DNA of 64,000 nt from Macrosoma leucophasiata (GCA_036365455.1 JAWQUS010000011.1:2500001-2564000); one strand, 5' to 3'; counted from the stretch's first letter, positions 9,857 to 19,663 are shown. Notes: generated from the sequence alone by a model not told the origin. Made by a program: numbers and translations.

Positions 9857-10419
9857 CATCTTTACACAAATTAGACGGTAAAACGTTGAGTGACCATCTG
9901 CCGAAGTGCAAAGTTGAGCCAGCGCAAAGTTCCGACCACTATATTCAGTTTCGAGCTAAAAGCTACACAATCACTCGACGGCAATATTGAGCTTTCAAGT
10001 GTTCTTATATTCCATAACTCCTTTATTGCTTTTCAATGATTGGATTCTCCAATATTACGAATTTTATTAATTACAGTGTGTGTTATATATTTCTTATTGG
10101 CAAGTCATTCTACAAGTAATTATATTGTCTTTATACCGATTTTTTTTTAATTTGGGTTTTTTTTTAATGGTTTGTAAATAATAGTTCTTAAAACGTTGAA
10201 ATATTTAAAAAAGCGAAGAAAACAACAAATTCTAGAAATGAACATTTGTAGTGCCTTTTTTCTCATTACAGTATTTCTCACTCGCTTTCTGAGTTTTGCC
10301 GGGCGCATGTCATTCATAGGCTCAAAAAAGCATAGGAATTGCACAAAATGGTTCTCGAGAAATCGGTAGGTTTTTCAAAAGCCCGAAGTTCAAGTCAAAT
10401 TCAAGCTACAATTAAACTA
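9857..10419 (+). repeat. Local repeat N, copy 1
   Basis: Shares GAGTGACCATCTGCCGAAG, AAAGTTCCGACCACTA, CAGTTTCGAGCTAAAAGC, a TTATT-rich middle and GGGCGCAT near 10300 with the copy starting at 10420. Offset about 563 bp in the same orientation. Not a family I recognise and no coding potential. Confidence 0.7.
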
Positions 10420-10900
10420 CATCTTCACTCAAATTAGGCCACAAAACAATGAGTGACCATCTGCCGAAGAACAAAGTTGAGTTGCAAAGTTCCGACCACT
10501 AAATTCAGTTTCGAGCTAAAAGCTACACAATTACTCGGCGGCAATATTGAGATTTCAAGTGTTCTTATGTTGTACAACTTCTATATTGCATTTTATTGAT
10601 TACCACTCATTCGAAGAGAACTGTAGAATTTTCGGAAATTACGACTTTTTTTAAATTACGGTGTGTATTATATTTTTCTTATTGCGAATCATCGTACCTT
10701 TACGAGTAATAAAACTGGCTGTCTTTATGTAGAATACTATTTTTAATTAGTGTGTTTTTTAACAATTTTGTAAGTGTCAATTTGAAAAAGTTAAAACCTT
10801 TTTATAAGGTGAAAAAAAAACAGCATTGTTTACTCGCTTTTTAGATGTCGGGCGCATATCTAAAAAGAAACGTAAAAAAAAGCTGGACCGATTTGGCTAA
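10420..10900 (+). repeat. Local repeat N, copy 2
   Basis: Second direct copy, colinear with copy 1 through the GGGCGCAT motif at about 10850, with small gaps and many substitutions, so the duplication is old. Confidence 0.7.
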
Positions 10901-11061
10901 TTTTGGTTTTGAATGATTTTTGAAAGTCCAGGTTTATAAGAAGAAAATATGAAGAGAAATAGTACCACAATTTCATTTTTCCATACAAATAGTCCGTATC
11001 TATCAAACCTTTGACACATTATTTCATTCTGAGGCAATACGAAGTTTGCCGGGTCAGCTAG
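10901..11061 (+). mobile_element. Helitron-like end remnant
   Basis: Ends GAAGTTTGCCGGGTCAGCTAG at 11061, a CTAG end of the same kind as 5829. Only the last ~160 bases are plausible. Confidence 0.4.
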
Positions 11062-11281
11062 TCATATTATAAATATGAAAGTTTCTTTGTTTGGATGGTT
11101 GGATGTTTGTCCGTCAATCACGCCGAAATTACTTAGCGGATTTTGAAGAAATTTGTTATACAGATAAGGTATTAGCTGACATAGATTATAGAATGTTCTG
11201 TGGAATGCCATGGGATGATTTGATGACACAGGTTACGCGAAAAGCGACATACACGCGGGCGGAGTCGCGGGCAACAGCTAG
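11062..11281 (+). mobile_element. Family G short Helitron-like element
   Basis: Starts ATATTATAAATATGAAAGTT and ends CGCGGGCGGAGTCGCGGGC-AACAGCTAG with the hairpin-then-CTAG signature. A 71-codon frame across it is typical of these elements' chance translations. Confidence 0.6.
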
Positions 11282-11330
11282 TTTACTATATTTCATAGGT
11301 ACCTAAATGAAATATAGATTTTTTTCGTAT

Positions 11331-11480
11331 ATCGGCAATATTGAGCTTTCAAGTGGTCTTATATTAAAACGGCTATATTGCTTTCTATCGATTTTCCCTG
11401 ATTGAACTCAGGAAGAGAACTACGGGAGTCCGGTATTGTGTCATATTACGTTTTTCATTAATTAACCTGCAATGTTCCTT
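11331..11480 (+). repeat. Local repeat N, partial copy 3
   Basis: Begins CGGCAATATTGAGCTTTCAAG, as in the middle of copies 1 and 2, and follows them to the CATTAATTA region. The first third of the unit is missing, replaced by the G element. Confidence 0.6.
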
Positions 11481-11559
11481 TGTTTTCAATTATGGAATAG
11501 CAGGGAAATATTACCCATCAAAAGTACAGTAACTAATAAGAAAAAAATCACGTCAAACT

Positions 11560-11680
11560 TAGGAAGGAGTCTTCGGCTTATTTCAGGTCTAAAAAGTGTT
11601 ATCTCTTTCGCATCTTATTCATGTGACACATGTTGACTATTTTGATCAAGTTTTGACCAATACCGGACTATTAGTGCTTA
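11560..11680 (+). repeat. Short dispersed block S, copy 1
   Basis: GTCTTCGGCTTATTTCAGG and GTTATCTCTTTCGCA recur at 39220-39280 with the same order and spacing. Confidence 0.5.
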
Positions 11681-11681
11681 C

Positions 11682-11940
11682 GTAGGCAGCGTGTAGCAGA
11701 GATTACGCTCTACGAAGTCGAAACTAGCCGATTGTCTCTTTCGTAGGCAGCGTGTAGCAGAGATTACGCTCTACGAAGTCGAAACTAGCCCATTGTCTCT
11801 TTCGTAGGCAGCGTGTAGCAGAGATTACGCTCTACAAAGTCGAAATCAGCCGATTGTCTCTTTCGTAGGCGGCGTGCAGCAGAGATTACGCTCTACAAAG
11901 TCGAAATTAGCCGATTGTCTCTTTCGTAGGCGGCGTGCAT
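11682..11940 (+). repeat. 61-bp minisatellite, 4.2 units
   Basis: Units start with GTAGGCAGCGTGTAGCAGAG or a variant at 11682, 11743, 11804, 11865 and 11926. Each contains a small hairpin (AGAG-ATTACG-CTCT). Variants accumulate along the array: CTACGAAG in units 1-2, CTACAAAG in 3-4, and AGGCGGCGTGCA from unit 4 on. Confidence 0.95.
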
Positions 11941-11997
11941 CTTTCTTGCTGGGTACTAAGTTCCTTGCTGGAAGGCAAATAATCTAATTTATCTTTA

Positions 11998-12112
11998 AAT
12001 GCCCCGGCCTAGTTGAGCAGGCCAAATAGGATAAAAACACAATCGGCGAAGCGTTGATGTTTAGGCGTATGCTTGAATACTTGCCTTGGGAAAACAGGCG
12101 TGAAGTAACGTA
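11998..12112 (+). repeat. Family A remnant, internally deleted
   Basis: Keeps a piece of head (GCCCCGGCCTAGTTGAGCAGG) and the tail ACAGGCGTGAAGTAACG, lacking most of the body. Confidence 0.5.
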
Positions 12113-12499
12113 AATAATGAATGAAGAATGAAGAAAATATGCACTAACGCATCAGATCAATGGACTATTTTTGCAGAAATTAATACATTCATTGATACAG
12201 TCAGAGTCATTTATGCAATAGGTGGCGAGCATTTTGGCATTCGTGGACCAACTTGCCAAATATCGCGCGTTAAAAATCTTTAACCGAAAATTTCCAAAAA
12301 ATACATTTGTTAATAGGGTGAGCTACGCGTGGACGATATCGTCCACGAACAGTATGGCATCAATTATCATATATTACTGCAGCAAGAGGTTAAAGTAAAT
12401 TAAAATGTATCGTAACACCTATCTCTCTAAAATTAACGAAAATTAAAAAAAAAAGTTATGCTACTCAAAAATTAACCTGTTTGTTTTGTTACAAACAAG
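12113..12499. other. Unassigned intergenic sequence
   Basis: Leads into repeat I; a palindromic GGACGATATCGTCC occurs near 12331. Confidence 0.4.
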
Positions 12500-12895
12500 A
12501 TAGTTTCCATTTCATATCCTAAATTATCCAAACAAAAGCACGGGCAATCTCCTAAAAAACTACCGACAGAGTGAACGAACTTTTTAATGAATCGCTACCC
12601 ACGCATTATATAAAATAGTTAGAGCACGCCAGGGATTCATAAATGGGATGAATGAACGTATCCATTTCATACAAACCCAATAGAAATACTCAATTTTTCG
12701 CTTAGATGGTCTGCAACATTATTTTCATATGTTAGCAAAATACATTTATAAATTGGACCTAAGTCAACAATGGCAAAAGGGTATGCTGATTCAGATGTGA
12801 ACGTGACGCGAGGTTTTTTCAGTGTTTAAGCCTTTGTAGAAGATCTACGATGTTGGATAAAGAATAGCTTGAGTTGTGAAATAATGATATGCTTA
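12500..12895 (+). repeat. Local repeat I, copy 1
   Basis: Shares with 13200 and 14165, in order: AATCGCTACCCACGC, CACGCCAGGGATTCATAA, ACCCAATAGAAATACTC, ATTTTTCGCTTAGA, GCTGATTCAGATGTGA, GTGACGCGAG and a GATGTTGG motif. Copy 1 is the most diverged of the three. Confidence 0.8.
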
Positions 12896-13125
12896 TAATT
12901 TCGATATTACGTTAATAATTTTTTAAAGTGCCGAAGTCGAATGACATTCAATGGAAAGTACAAATTTACTACAAAGAGAAGTAGTATATCACAGGAAATC
13001 ATAGCATTTTTTTAATGAAACTAATAGAACTGCACAGTTGAAACTTTGTAGGTATTTTCTGTAGAACGCCTAATGTTTTTTATACTAACATTATTTTAAA
13101 CAAAAAATTATACACTTGAACACCT
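12896..13125. other. Spacer between I copies
   Basis: AT-rich; no repeat recognised apart from the hairpin that follows. Confidence 0.4.
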
Positions 13126-13186
13126 TAATTATTGTATAACACTTTCCAATTATTAGACTACATTGGAAAGTGTTATACAATAATTA
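13126..13186. repeat. Perfect 25-bp hairpin
   Basis: Arms 13126-13150 and 13162-13186 are exact reverse complements around an 11-base loop (TATTAGACTAC). It lies between copies 1 and 2 of repeat I and is absent between copies 2 and 3. Confidence 0.9.
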
Positions 13187-13199
13187 AATCTATGCTGAT

Positions 13200-13545
13200 G
13201 TAACTAACAATGTTTAGCAAATCGCTGCCCACGTAATATATAAAATAATTAGAGCGCGCCAGGGATTCATAATCAGAATGAATGAACATACCCATTTCAC
13301 ACAAACCCAATAGAAATACTCGATTTTTCGCTTAGAACGTCCGTCGTATTATTTTCATAGGTTAACATAATAAATTTATGAATCGGCCCTAAATCAACAA
13401 TGACGAAAGGGTACGCTGATTCAGATGTGAGCGTGACGCGAGGGTTTTAAGCCTCTTTAGTAAATCTGCGGTGTTGGGTATATATAAGTTGCTTTTCGAA
13501 ATAATATGCGATTAATTATATTTTAGTGTAAGTGAAAGCTTTTTA
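13200..13545 (+). repeat. Local repeat I, copy 2
   Basis: Closest to copy 3. Near its end GTGTTGGGTATATATAAG includes a TATATAA string not shared by the others at that position. Confidence 0.8.
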
Positions 13546-13672
13546 ATGTGACGATAGAGATTGGTGAGTGAATGCTGCACCCAATAGCTGTTCTAAAGAC
13601 AGACTGCATAAAGTCGCTAACTGAGGAGTAGTTTTCAATAAACATGCGTTGCCATTTTCTAGGTTTAACGAA

Positions 13673-13938
13673 CAGTGACGGAGCTCGGGGGTGTAGGCCA
13701 CCGCATTAGATAATATACTTGCCGCTAAATGGTAGTGTTCAGCACTATCGTGTTCCGGTCAGGTGGTAATGTACGGCCCTGTAATTTCCGGCACAGAGGC
13801 GTAACACCTTAGGCCTCACGAGTGATAACGCATCTGCATTTTGACCTTGGTCTTTGTGTGGGTGTCTGTAGGCTGCAGTCAACACTTAACATCGATGTGA
13901 GCTGCATGCTTGTTTGCCACTTCCATAATATAAAAAAA
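13673..13938 (+). repeat. Family B, nearly full length
   Basis: Lacks the first ~15 bases; starts CAGTGACGGAGCTCGG and ends TTCCATAATATAAAAAAA. Inserted between I copies 2 and 3. Confidence 0.85.
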
Positions 13939-13964
13939 GGCCTGTTTCAGTAATTACAAGTCCA

Positions 13965-14057
13965 TCCAAATACATAACAACCTAACAGGAATACGATAGT
14001 GCTGGATGCTATTATTAATTAGTTAGATAAGAAGTTGCAGTAATGGAGCTCAAGGAA
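13965..14057 (-). repeat. Family B fragment, strongly diverged
   Basis: GGAATACGATAGTGCTGGATG and GAGCTCAAGG correspond to the B 5' half. Confidence 0.5.
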
Positions 14058-14164
14058 GTATTGTGTTACCCCCCCAATCCTCCTACACAATATAATAAGT
14101 CAAATTGACATGGCATTTGTACTTTTTAAATGATTTTACCCAAAAATAAATATGTTGGTTTAGT

Positions 14165-14600
14165 GAGAAGCATAGTTTTCATTTCATAATACTAAATTAT
14201 GCAAACACAAGCATTGCAAACAAACCAAAAATCAAGCGAGGGAGCGAGCTAACTTTTTAATGAATCGGTACTATTCACTCTCCGCGTATTATACAAAATA
14301 ATCAGACCACGCCAGGAATCCATAAACAGAATGAATGAACATACCCATTTCACACAAACCCAATAGAAATACTCAATTTTTCGCTTAGAACGTCCGTCAT
14401 ATCATTTTCGTAGGTTAACATAATAAATTTATGAATCGGCCCTAAATCAACAATGACGAAAGGGTACGCTGATTCAGATGTGAGCGTGACGCGAGGGTTT
14501 TTCGGGGGTTTTAAGCCTCTTTAATAAATTTGCGGTGTTGGGTAAAGAATAGTTGGTTTTGAGGTATATGCGCTTATATTATGTGTTAGGTTTTATTTTT
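14165..14600 (+). repeat. Local repeat I, copy 3
   Basis: Matches copy 2 almost base for base across the central 200 bases (CATTTCACACAAACCCAAT to GAGCGTGACGCGAGGG) but has a longer left flank shared with copy 1 (TTTTCATTTCATAATACTAA). Confidence 0.8.
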
Positions 14601-14778
14601 TTACTTAGATAAGCCGTTACGTTACGTTTCATTTCACATAGAAATAAAAAAGTAAGCATTTTAAGGAAAAAAAATTACACGGGAAAAAATGCACCCCTTA
14701 TACCATTATTCATGTGTGTGTCAATCCGACTGGCACGGCTGAGTTGCTCCAATGTCAGTGACCCTAAAAACGGACGTA

Positions 14779-14976
14779 TTTTTTATGTCTTGAAGTGGCA
14801 AACAATCATACACTTCACATTAATAGTTAGCAAATACTGTAAGCCCATAGACATAAAAATTGATGGTCAAAATACAGATACGTTGCCCTCAGGCCAAAGT
14901 TGATACGACACTATAGAACTATATTGTATGATTTGGCGGCAGATAGATTTGATAATATTTAGACTGGAACTCTTTC
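14779..14976 (-). repeat. Family B, diverged
   Basis: TTTTTTATGTCTTGAAGTGG at the tail end to ACTGGAACTC at the 5' end, with several deletions. Confidence 0.65.
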
Positions 14977-15056
14977 ATCTTATTTATCTGTATTATCTGT
15001 ATTACTAATTTATCTGTATCGGTAATATAGATCTACGAATTAGTCTTCGAATTAAA

Positions 15057-15200
15057 TTTGTTGATGTTATGAAGTTGGCAAACAATCATGCAGCTCACAT
15101 TAATGTCAAGTAATGACTGCAGACTGCACAAACACCAGCGGTCAAAATGAAGATGAGTTGCCAACCATGTGACCTTAGTTGTTTTGTCACAGTGGTTGTT
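15057..15200 (-). repeat. Family B, 3' half, interrupted
   Basis: B copy cut at GTGGTTGTTAT by a LINE-tail insertion and resuming at 15438. Confidence 0.65.
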
Positions 15201-15437
15201 ATTTTTTTATTTTTATTTTATTTTATTTGGAAGACAAACAGTGTTTACAACAAGAAAAGATAATAAAAAAAAAACTTAAAACCATTTTCATGTCTTCGCA
15301 TAAATATAACTAAGTGCTTGTACAGTCGCATCAAAAAAAAAACAAAAGAAAGAGAACCATAGCAAAAGAAAAAATATAAAATGTTATACAAAACAAACAA
15401 ATCGAAATGTAGATATAAATAATTAATAGATATAGAT
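15201..15437 (-). mobile_element. LINE 3' tail fragment with (ATTTT)n end
   Basis: Begins with an (ATTTT)n run and GGAAGACAAACAGTGTTTAC, the layout of a 5'-truncated non-LTR element read from its 3' simple-repeat tail. Flanked by GTTAT on each side, inside a B copy. Confidence 0.45.
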
Positions 15438-15597
15438 AGTTATTATGGGTACCATGAAATGTAATCTCTCGTACAAGACCACGACATTCTGTTCTGTGAC
15501 GACAGTGCTGAACACTACCATTTGGCGGCAGATAGATTAGATAATGCGGTGCTGTCTACGTCCTTGAGCTCTTACACTGGAATTCTTTCACCAGTAA
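15438..15597 (-). repeat. Family B, 5' half, continuation
   Basis: Resumes at GTTATTATGGGTACCATG and ends CTTTCACCAGTA. Confidence 0.65.
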
Positions 15598-15757
15598 GAA
15601 GAACTTAGGGCTCCCACACATAACTGCGAATTCGCATCGCATCGCAGTTTTGTGCGGTCGCCCTTAGACTTACCGAATTACAAACCCAACATGCACCATT
15701 CTTAACAACTTTTGCTCGACTTTTCAAACATTCTGTTAACTTATTTTTACAACATTC

Positions 15758-15769
15758 AAACTACTAACT
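15758..15769. repeat. Left target duplication of the RNase H LINE
   Basis: AAACTACTAACT, repeated exactly at 16441-16452. Confidence 0.85.
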
Positions 15770-16440
15770 TAATAAATTGGCTAACAGTAACAAAAGTGTC
15801 AAAATTCAGTGGGTGCCCTCCCATGTTGGCATAGCAGGCAACGAAAAAGTTGACCGACTCGCGAGGGATGCTGTTGTCGATGGAATACCATTTTCGTGTT
15901 TACCATAATTCACTGAAAAATTACACTTAATCAGAGACAAATGTATGGAGACATGGAATGAGTATTTCGACGAAAGATCTCTGACTAAGGGCATTTGGTA
16001 TAAGACGATACAGCCCTGTCTAACACGTGCGCCGTGGTTTGTCGGTTCGGATATGACCAGGTCGGAAGTCGTGACTGCCTTACGACTTCGATCTGGGCAC
16101 ATTCCATTAAACAAATTTACTTTCTTGATGGGAATCACCAACTCACCAAACTGCACCGAGTGTGAAATAGTAGAAGATGCTTACCATGTTATGGTGGAGT
16201 GTGTCCGGGTCGAGGCAGGGAGACTGGCGCTTATGCAAGAATTTAATTATAACATAAAAGAACTAGGTATTTGTAACAGTGTTCTAGCCTATCCTCAATC
16301 AGAGGAGGCGAGAATGCTTTATAAATTGGTTAAAATAGCTATAAGTCGTAGAGATTAAGTAATTTAAAATGTAACAATGAGGGTGGCATGGTCATTGTTG
16401 ACCAAACCCTCTCTAAACTTTTAATAAAGATTTAAAAAAA
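15770..16440 (+). pseudogene. 5'-truncated LINE: RNase H and C-terminus of ORF2
   Basis: Frame 15801-16358 reads IQWVPSHVGIAGNEKVDRLA, the C-terminal RNase H block of R1/Jockey-group and related non-LTR elements. An in-frame TAA at 15906-15908 interrupts it, then 137 codons remain open to the stop at 16356-16358. The tail of the protein has ALRLRSGHIPLNKF and a C-x2-C-x7-H-x4-C cluster, typical of these elements. Reverse transcriptase and endonuclease are missing. The 3' UTR has AATAAA at 16423-16428 followed by an A-tract. The exact 12-bp duplication AAACTACTAACT flanks it, and the unoccupied site exists in a paralogous block at 17497-17725. It is therefore a genuine retrotransposed but dead fragment. 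Confidence 0.9.
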
Positions 16441-16790
16441 AAACTACTAACTCACAAAGCCAACGATATCGCCGAATCAGTCATAAACTTTTATCGATAC
16501 AGTAACAATACAGTTCGGCATCGAGACATTCATAGTATCGACTTCCCGATATTAAAGTCGGAATAAATTGTTTCGGATGATGTCATAAAAATGTATGAGA
16601 TTGGTAATTGTGATATCAGAGCTATAGTCAACACACCACCCGTCGTCCTGAGACGCGTTCGAAAACAATAGGTTTATTATAAGTATTTAAGATGTTGGGT
16701 AGAGAAAAGTGTGAGGTTTTTTATATATAATAGAATGCGCTTTCTTGTTATATTTGGTGCAAGTGTTACTTTTTTTTCCGAGACACGTCT
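16441..16790 (+). repeat. Local repeat H, copy 1
   Basis: Block with CGACTTCCCGATATTAAAG, GGAATAAATTGTTTCGG, CAGAGCTATAGTCAACAC and GAGACGCGTTCGAAA. It matches 17497-17725 closely, and its left flank (CAACATTCAAACTACTAACT) lies across the LINE at 15745-15769. The end (GATGTTGGGTAGAG, then GTGCAAGTG) resembles the end of repeat I, so H and I are probably diverged relatives. Confidence 0.8.
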
Positions 16791-17162
16791 TCGCACTTAG
16801 CGCAATGAAAGGAAAGTATTTTCGAGACACGATTATCATACGAGGATAAAACGAAACCCTTGCTACCTAAGATCATTCGTGCGTTTGTCTGTCACAGACG
16901 ATTATCTCTGATAAAAATTTGGCACGCTCATTCAAATCAGTGTCCAAAATAATAGACAAATTTAAACATAAGGTCCAGTAGTTACGGCTAAATTAGGGAA
17001 TTAAAAAGATATTTAAACTATAGTGTCCTTCCTATTGTGGGACAGACTTCATTGTGAGGATTTTAATATTTTTTTATTATTGTTCTGTCTGTCTATACTG
17101 CACTATCTACTTATAATAACGAAAGAAAACTGACAATAACTATGAAATTTATGATAACACAT
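16791..17162. other. Unassigned intergenic sequence
   Basis: No repeat recognised apart from TTTGTCTGTC-type strings common in insect repeats. Confidence 0.4.
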
Positions 17163-17335
17163 AATCAGAATCAGAATCAGAAACTCGTTTATTCATTTAG
17201 GGTGACAGGCACCTCTTATGACACGTCAAACACAAACAAAATAAATTAAAGTGAATAACAATTGATATACACGTCAAAAGAGATAAAAAAATTATGTAAA
17301 GTCAAGAATATCACTAAGATAAAACTAAATGTCAT
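17163..17335 (-). mobile_element. LINE 3' UTR fragment with (CTGATT)n tail
   Basis: The AATCAGAATCAG run followed by CTCGTTTATTCATTTAGGG and GGCACCTCTTATGACACG is the reverse complement of 19829-19999. Both are 5'-truncated 3' ends of one LINE family; no coding part remains. Confidence 0.65.
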
Positions 17336-17496
17336 AAACTGTTGTAAAAAGTAGGTATATCAGTAGAATGTCTCATTTCCCCTTTACAAACTGATAACAA
17401 AGAGTAAAAAGAAAAGAAAAAGAGTCATTCTTTGTCATTCACCGGCAAAGGAAATATACCTGTGCAAGCGAGTCCAAGTACGAGAATGGCCACTTT

Positions 17497-17725
17497 ATAT
17501 AACATTCAAACTACTAGCTTACAGAGTCAAAGTTATCGCAGAATCAGTCATAAACTTTCGACATCGAGAAATTCATAGTATCGACTTCCCGATATTAAAG
17601 TCGGAATAAATTGTTTCGGGTGATGCCATAAAAATTTATGAGATTAATAATTGCGATATCAGAGCTATAGTCAACACGCCATCCATCGTCTTGAGACGCG
17701 TTCGAAATAAATAGGAGCTCTTTTG
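17497..17725 (+). repeat. Local repeat H, copy 2 (empty site)
   Basis: Contains ATTCAAACTACTAGCTTAC without interruption, i.e. the pre-insertion form of the site occupied by the LINE at 15770-16440. It lacks the ~30 bases AATACAGTTCGG-type segment present in copy 1. Confidence 0.8.
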
Positions 17726-17833
17726 TTGTTATGTGATGATGAGTATGGTGTTGATAAGTATGTGTGATAAGTAGTTTGGAAAGGATAAAAATGATGTGTC
17801 CGCACTTCTTCTAAGAGGTATATTTTTTGATTA

Positions 17834-17957
17834 CTACCATTTAGCAGTTAGAAGATTAGGTAATGCTGTGGTGCCTATGCTCGCGAGCTCCGTCACTGAG
17901 CTCACGTGAGGCCTAAGGTGTTATGCCCCTGTGCCGGAAATTACAGGGCCGTACATT
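17834..17957 (-). repeat. Family B, scrambled mosaic
   Basis: A 5' piece of B (CATTTAGCAG to GTCACTGAGCTC) precedes a 3' piece (GAGGCCTAAGG to CCGTACATT); the order is reversed relative to an intact copy. Confidence 0.6.
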
Positions 17958-18000
17958 CAGGAGTGGTAACTTCATTTTGACCTTGGTATTTTTTTTAAAT
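17958..18000 (+). repeat. Family B, left part interrupted by LINE
   Basis: CAGGAGTGGTAAC to GACCTTGGT; resumes at 18616 after the LINE fragment. Confidence 0.7.
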
Positions 18001-18615
18001 TTTTTTTTTATGTCATTAAGTTGACAGACAAGCAGACGGGCCACCTGATGGTAAGTGGTCACCGTCGCCTATGGACATTTGCAACACCAGGGGAGTTGCC
18101 AACGCGCTGCCAGCCCTGAAGGACTCTTTTGACGCCATTTTTGAAGAACCCCATATTGTAGCACCGAGGGAACACCTCAGAGGGAAGTTCGTTCCACAAT
18201 TTACACGTTCTGGGCAGAAACGAACGAGAAAACCGCACCGTTGAGCACTGCCAGGTGTCCAGTCGGTGAGGGTGAAACTTCTCTCTTCGGCGGGTAGTAC
18301 GGTGTAGAAAAAGAGACGGTGGCACCATGTCGAACAGTTTGACAGAGCACTCACCATTGTAGAGACGGTATAACACGCACAGACTACCAATATCTCTGCG
18401 CAGGCTCAGATGTTCGAGCCTGTCTGTAAATCCCGGATCGTTAACAATACGAACGGCGCGTTTTTGTAGGGAGTCAAGAGGACCAAGCTGGTACTTGGGG
18501 GCTCCCGCCCACAAATGAGAGCAGTATTCCAGATGGGGCCGCACTTGGGCCTTATAGAGCTGTAGTAGCTGCCCCGATGTGAAATACTGCCTCGCTTTGT
18601 TAAGCACCCCCAACT
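18001..18615 (-). pseudogene. Jockey/CR1-like LINE: RT C-terminus, inserted in family B
   Basis: The minus-strand frame 18613-18059 is open for 184 codons. It contains LYKAQVRPHLEYCSHLWAGA and LQKRAVRIV, the thumb-side signature found after the polymerase palm in Jockey/CR1-group reverse transcriptases. Near the end are RTCKLWNELPSEVFP and the FK-GVKR helix. The palm with its YADD motif, endonuclease and ORF1 are absent, so the copy is 5' truncated. A T-rich run at 17990-18013 is its poly(A) end in reverse. It interrupts a B element whose halves (17958-18000 and 18616-18704) rejoin at CCTTGGT/TTTGTGTGG. It is the most intact of three copies in the window (others at 25868 and 42163). Confidence 0.85.
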
Positions 18616-18704
18616 ATTTGTGTGGGTGTCTATAGGCTGCAGTCATCACTTAACATCAATGTGAAATGGATGCATGTTTGCCACTTGCATTACATAAAAA
18701 AAAA
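18616..18704 (+). repeat. Family B, right part
   Basis: TTTGTGTGGGTGTCTATAGG to the A-tail at 18704. Confidence 0.75.
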
Positions 18705-18752
18705 TGCGAAGCCGGGGCGAGCCGTTGCCGCTTCTGATTATGATCTCCGGAT

Positions 18753-18796
18753 TTTGTGTAAATGTGATTCATGGGAACTGCATGCTTATTTGCTAT
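18753..18796 (+). repeat. Family B 3' scrap
   Basis: GGAACTGCATGCTTATTTGC is the B 3' portion; preceded by GAAGCCGGGGCGAGCCG, a Helitron-like end remnant. Confidence 0.45.
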
Positions 18797-18807
18797 CAAT
18801 CTAAACT

Positions 18808-19326
18808 TCTAAACTAATATTATAAAGAGGTAATATTTTTTTGTTTGTTTGTTTGTTTTGAATAGGCTCAATAACTACTGGACCGATTTTAAAAATTCTT
18901 TCACTATTCGAAAGCTAGATTATCCACGGGTAACGTATTTTATTTTGGAAAAAATAGGGTTCCGTAAGATATTTGGGTTTTTCAGACACAAGGTGTAAAA
19001 AATCATCCAGGTAAGTTATTTATTTTGCGTACGCTGCTTAAACTATCAAAGATATCGAGGAATATCTTCACTATTCGAAAGCTACATTATCCACGGGTAA
19101 CATACGCTATATTTTATTTTGGAAAAATAGGGTTCTGTAAGATATTTGGGTTTTTCAGACACAAGGTGTAAAAAATCAATTAGAAAAGTTACTCATTTTG
19201 CGTACGCTGCCTAAACTATAGAAGATATCGAGGAAGGCTTTAGGCTATATCTATAATCATCACGCTAAGACGAATAAGAGAGGGTAGATAACATTACACC
19301 CGAGCGAAGCAGGGGCGGGCCGCTAG
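18808..19326 (+). mobile_element. Family G Helitron-like element, internal duplication
   Basis: Starts TCTAAACTAATATTATAAAG and ends CGAGCGAAGCAGGGGCGGGC-CGCTAG, with a short GC hairpin before CTAG. A segment from TCACTATTCGAAAGCTA to about TATCGAGGAA is present twice in tandem (18899 and 19067, offset 168 bp). No Rep/helicase sequence. Confidence 0.65.
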
Positions 19327-19663
19327 TGTTACAATAAAAATATTATAAGGTTATTCTAGACATAACCTAGCACGAACTTCAGTCATACGAATTAAAAGAA
19401 AGTAATTAAGCGAATGTGTTTGATTCGGAGAAACTGTACGAATAGTTTTAGTGGTAATCAAAAGAAAACTTGTTACACGAAGCGTTACTTCACCAATTAA
19501 CTTCGTTTCCATCTGGTTTTACAACACCTGATACAGTAAAAACAACTTTGTTGGAACCCTGAGCTATTTGCTTAGCTTAGTTGAGAAGCTTATTGGAATT
19601 AAAGGTCTGTGTCGAAATGTTGCAATTCTATAGATGTTCTCCAATACAAACTTGTCTTGGAAT
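19327..19663. other. Unassigned intergenic sequence
   Basis: Nothing recognised. Confidence 0.4.

Noticed and set aside
11682..11940. Regularly spaced repeats resembling a CRISPR array
   Set aside because: The 61-bp units are contiguous without unique spacers, and the context is eukaryotic; this is a minisatellite.
18016..18390. 124-codon minus-strand frame
   Set aside because: It overlaps the LINE RT frame 18059-18613 in another phase and has no motif; a shadow frame.
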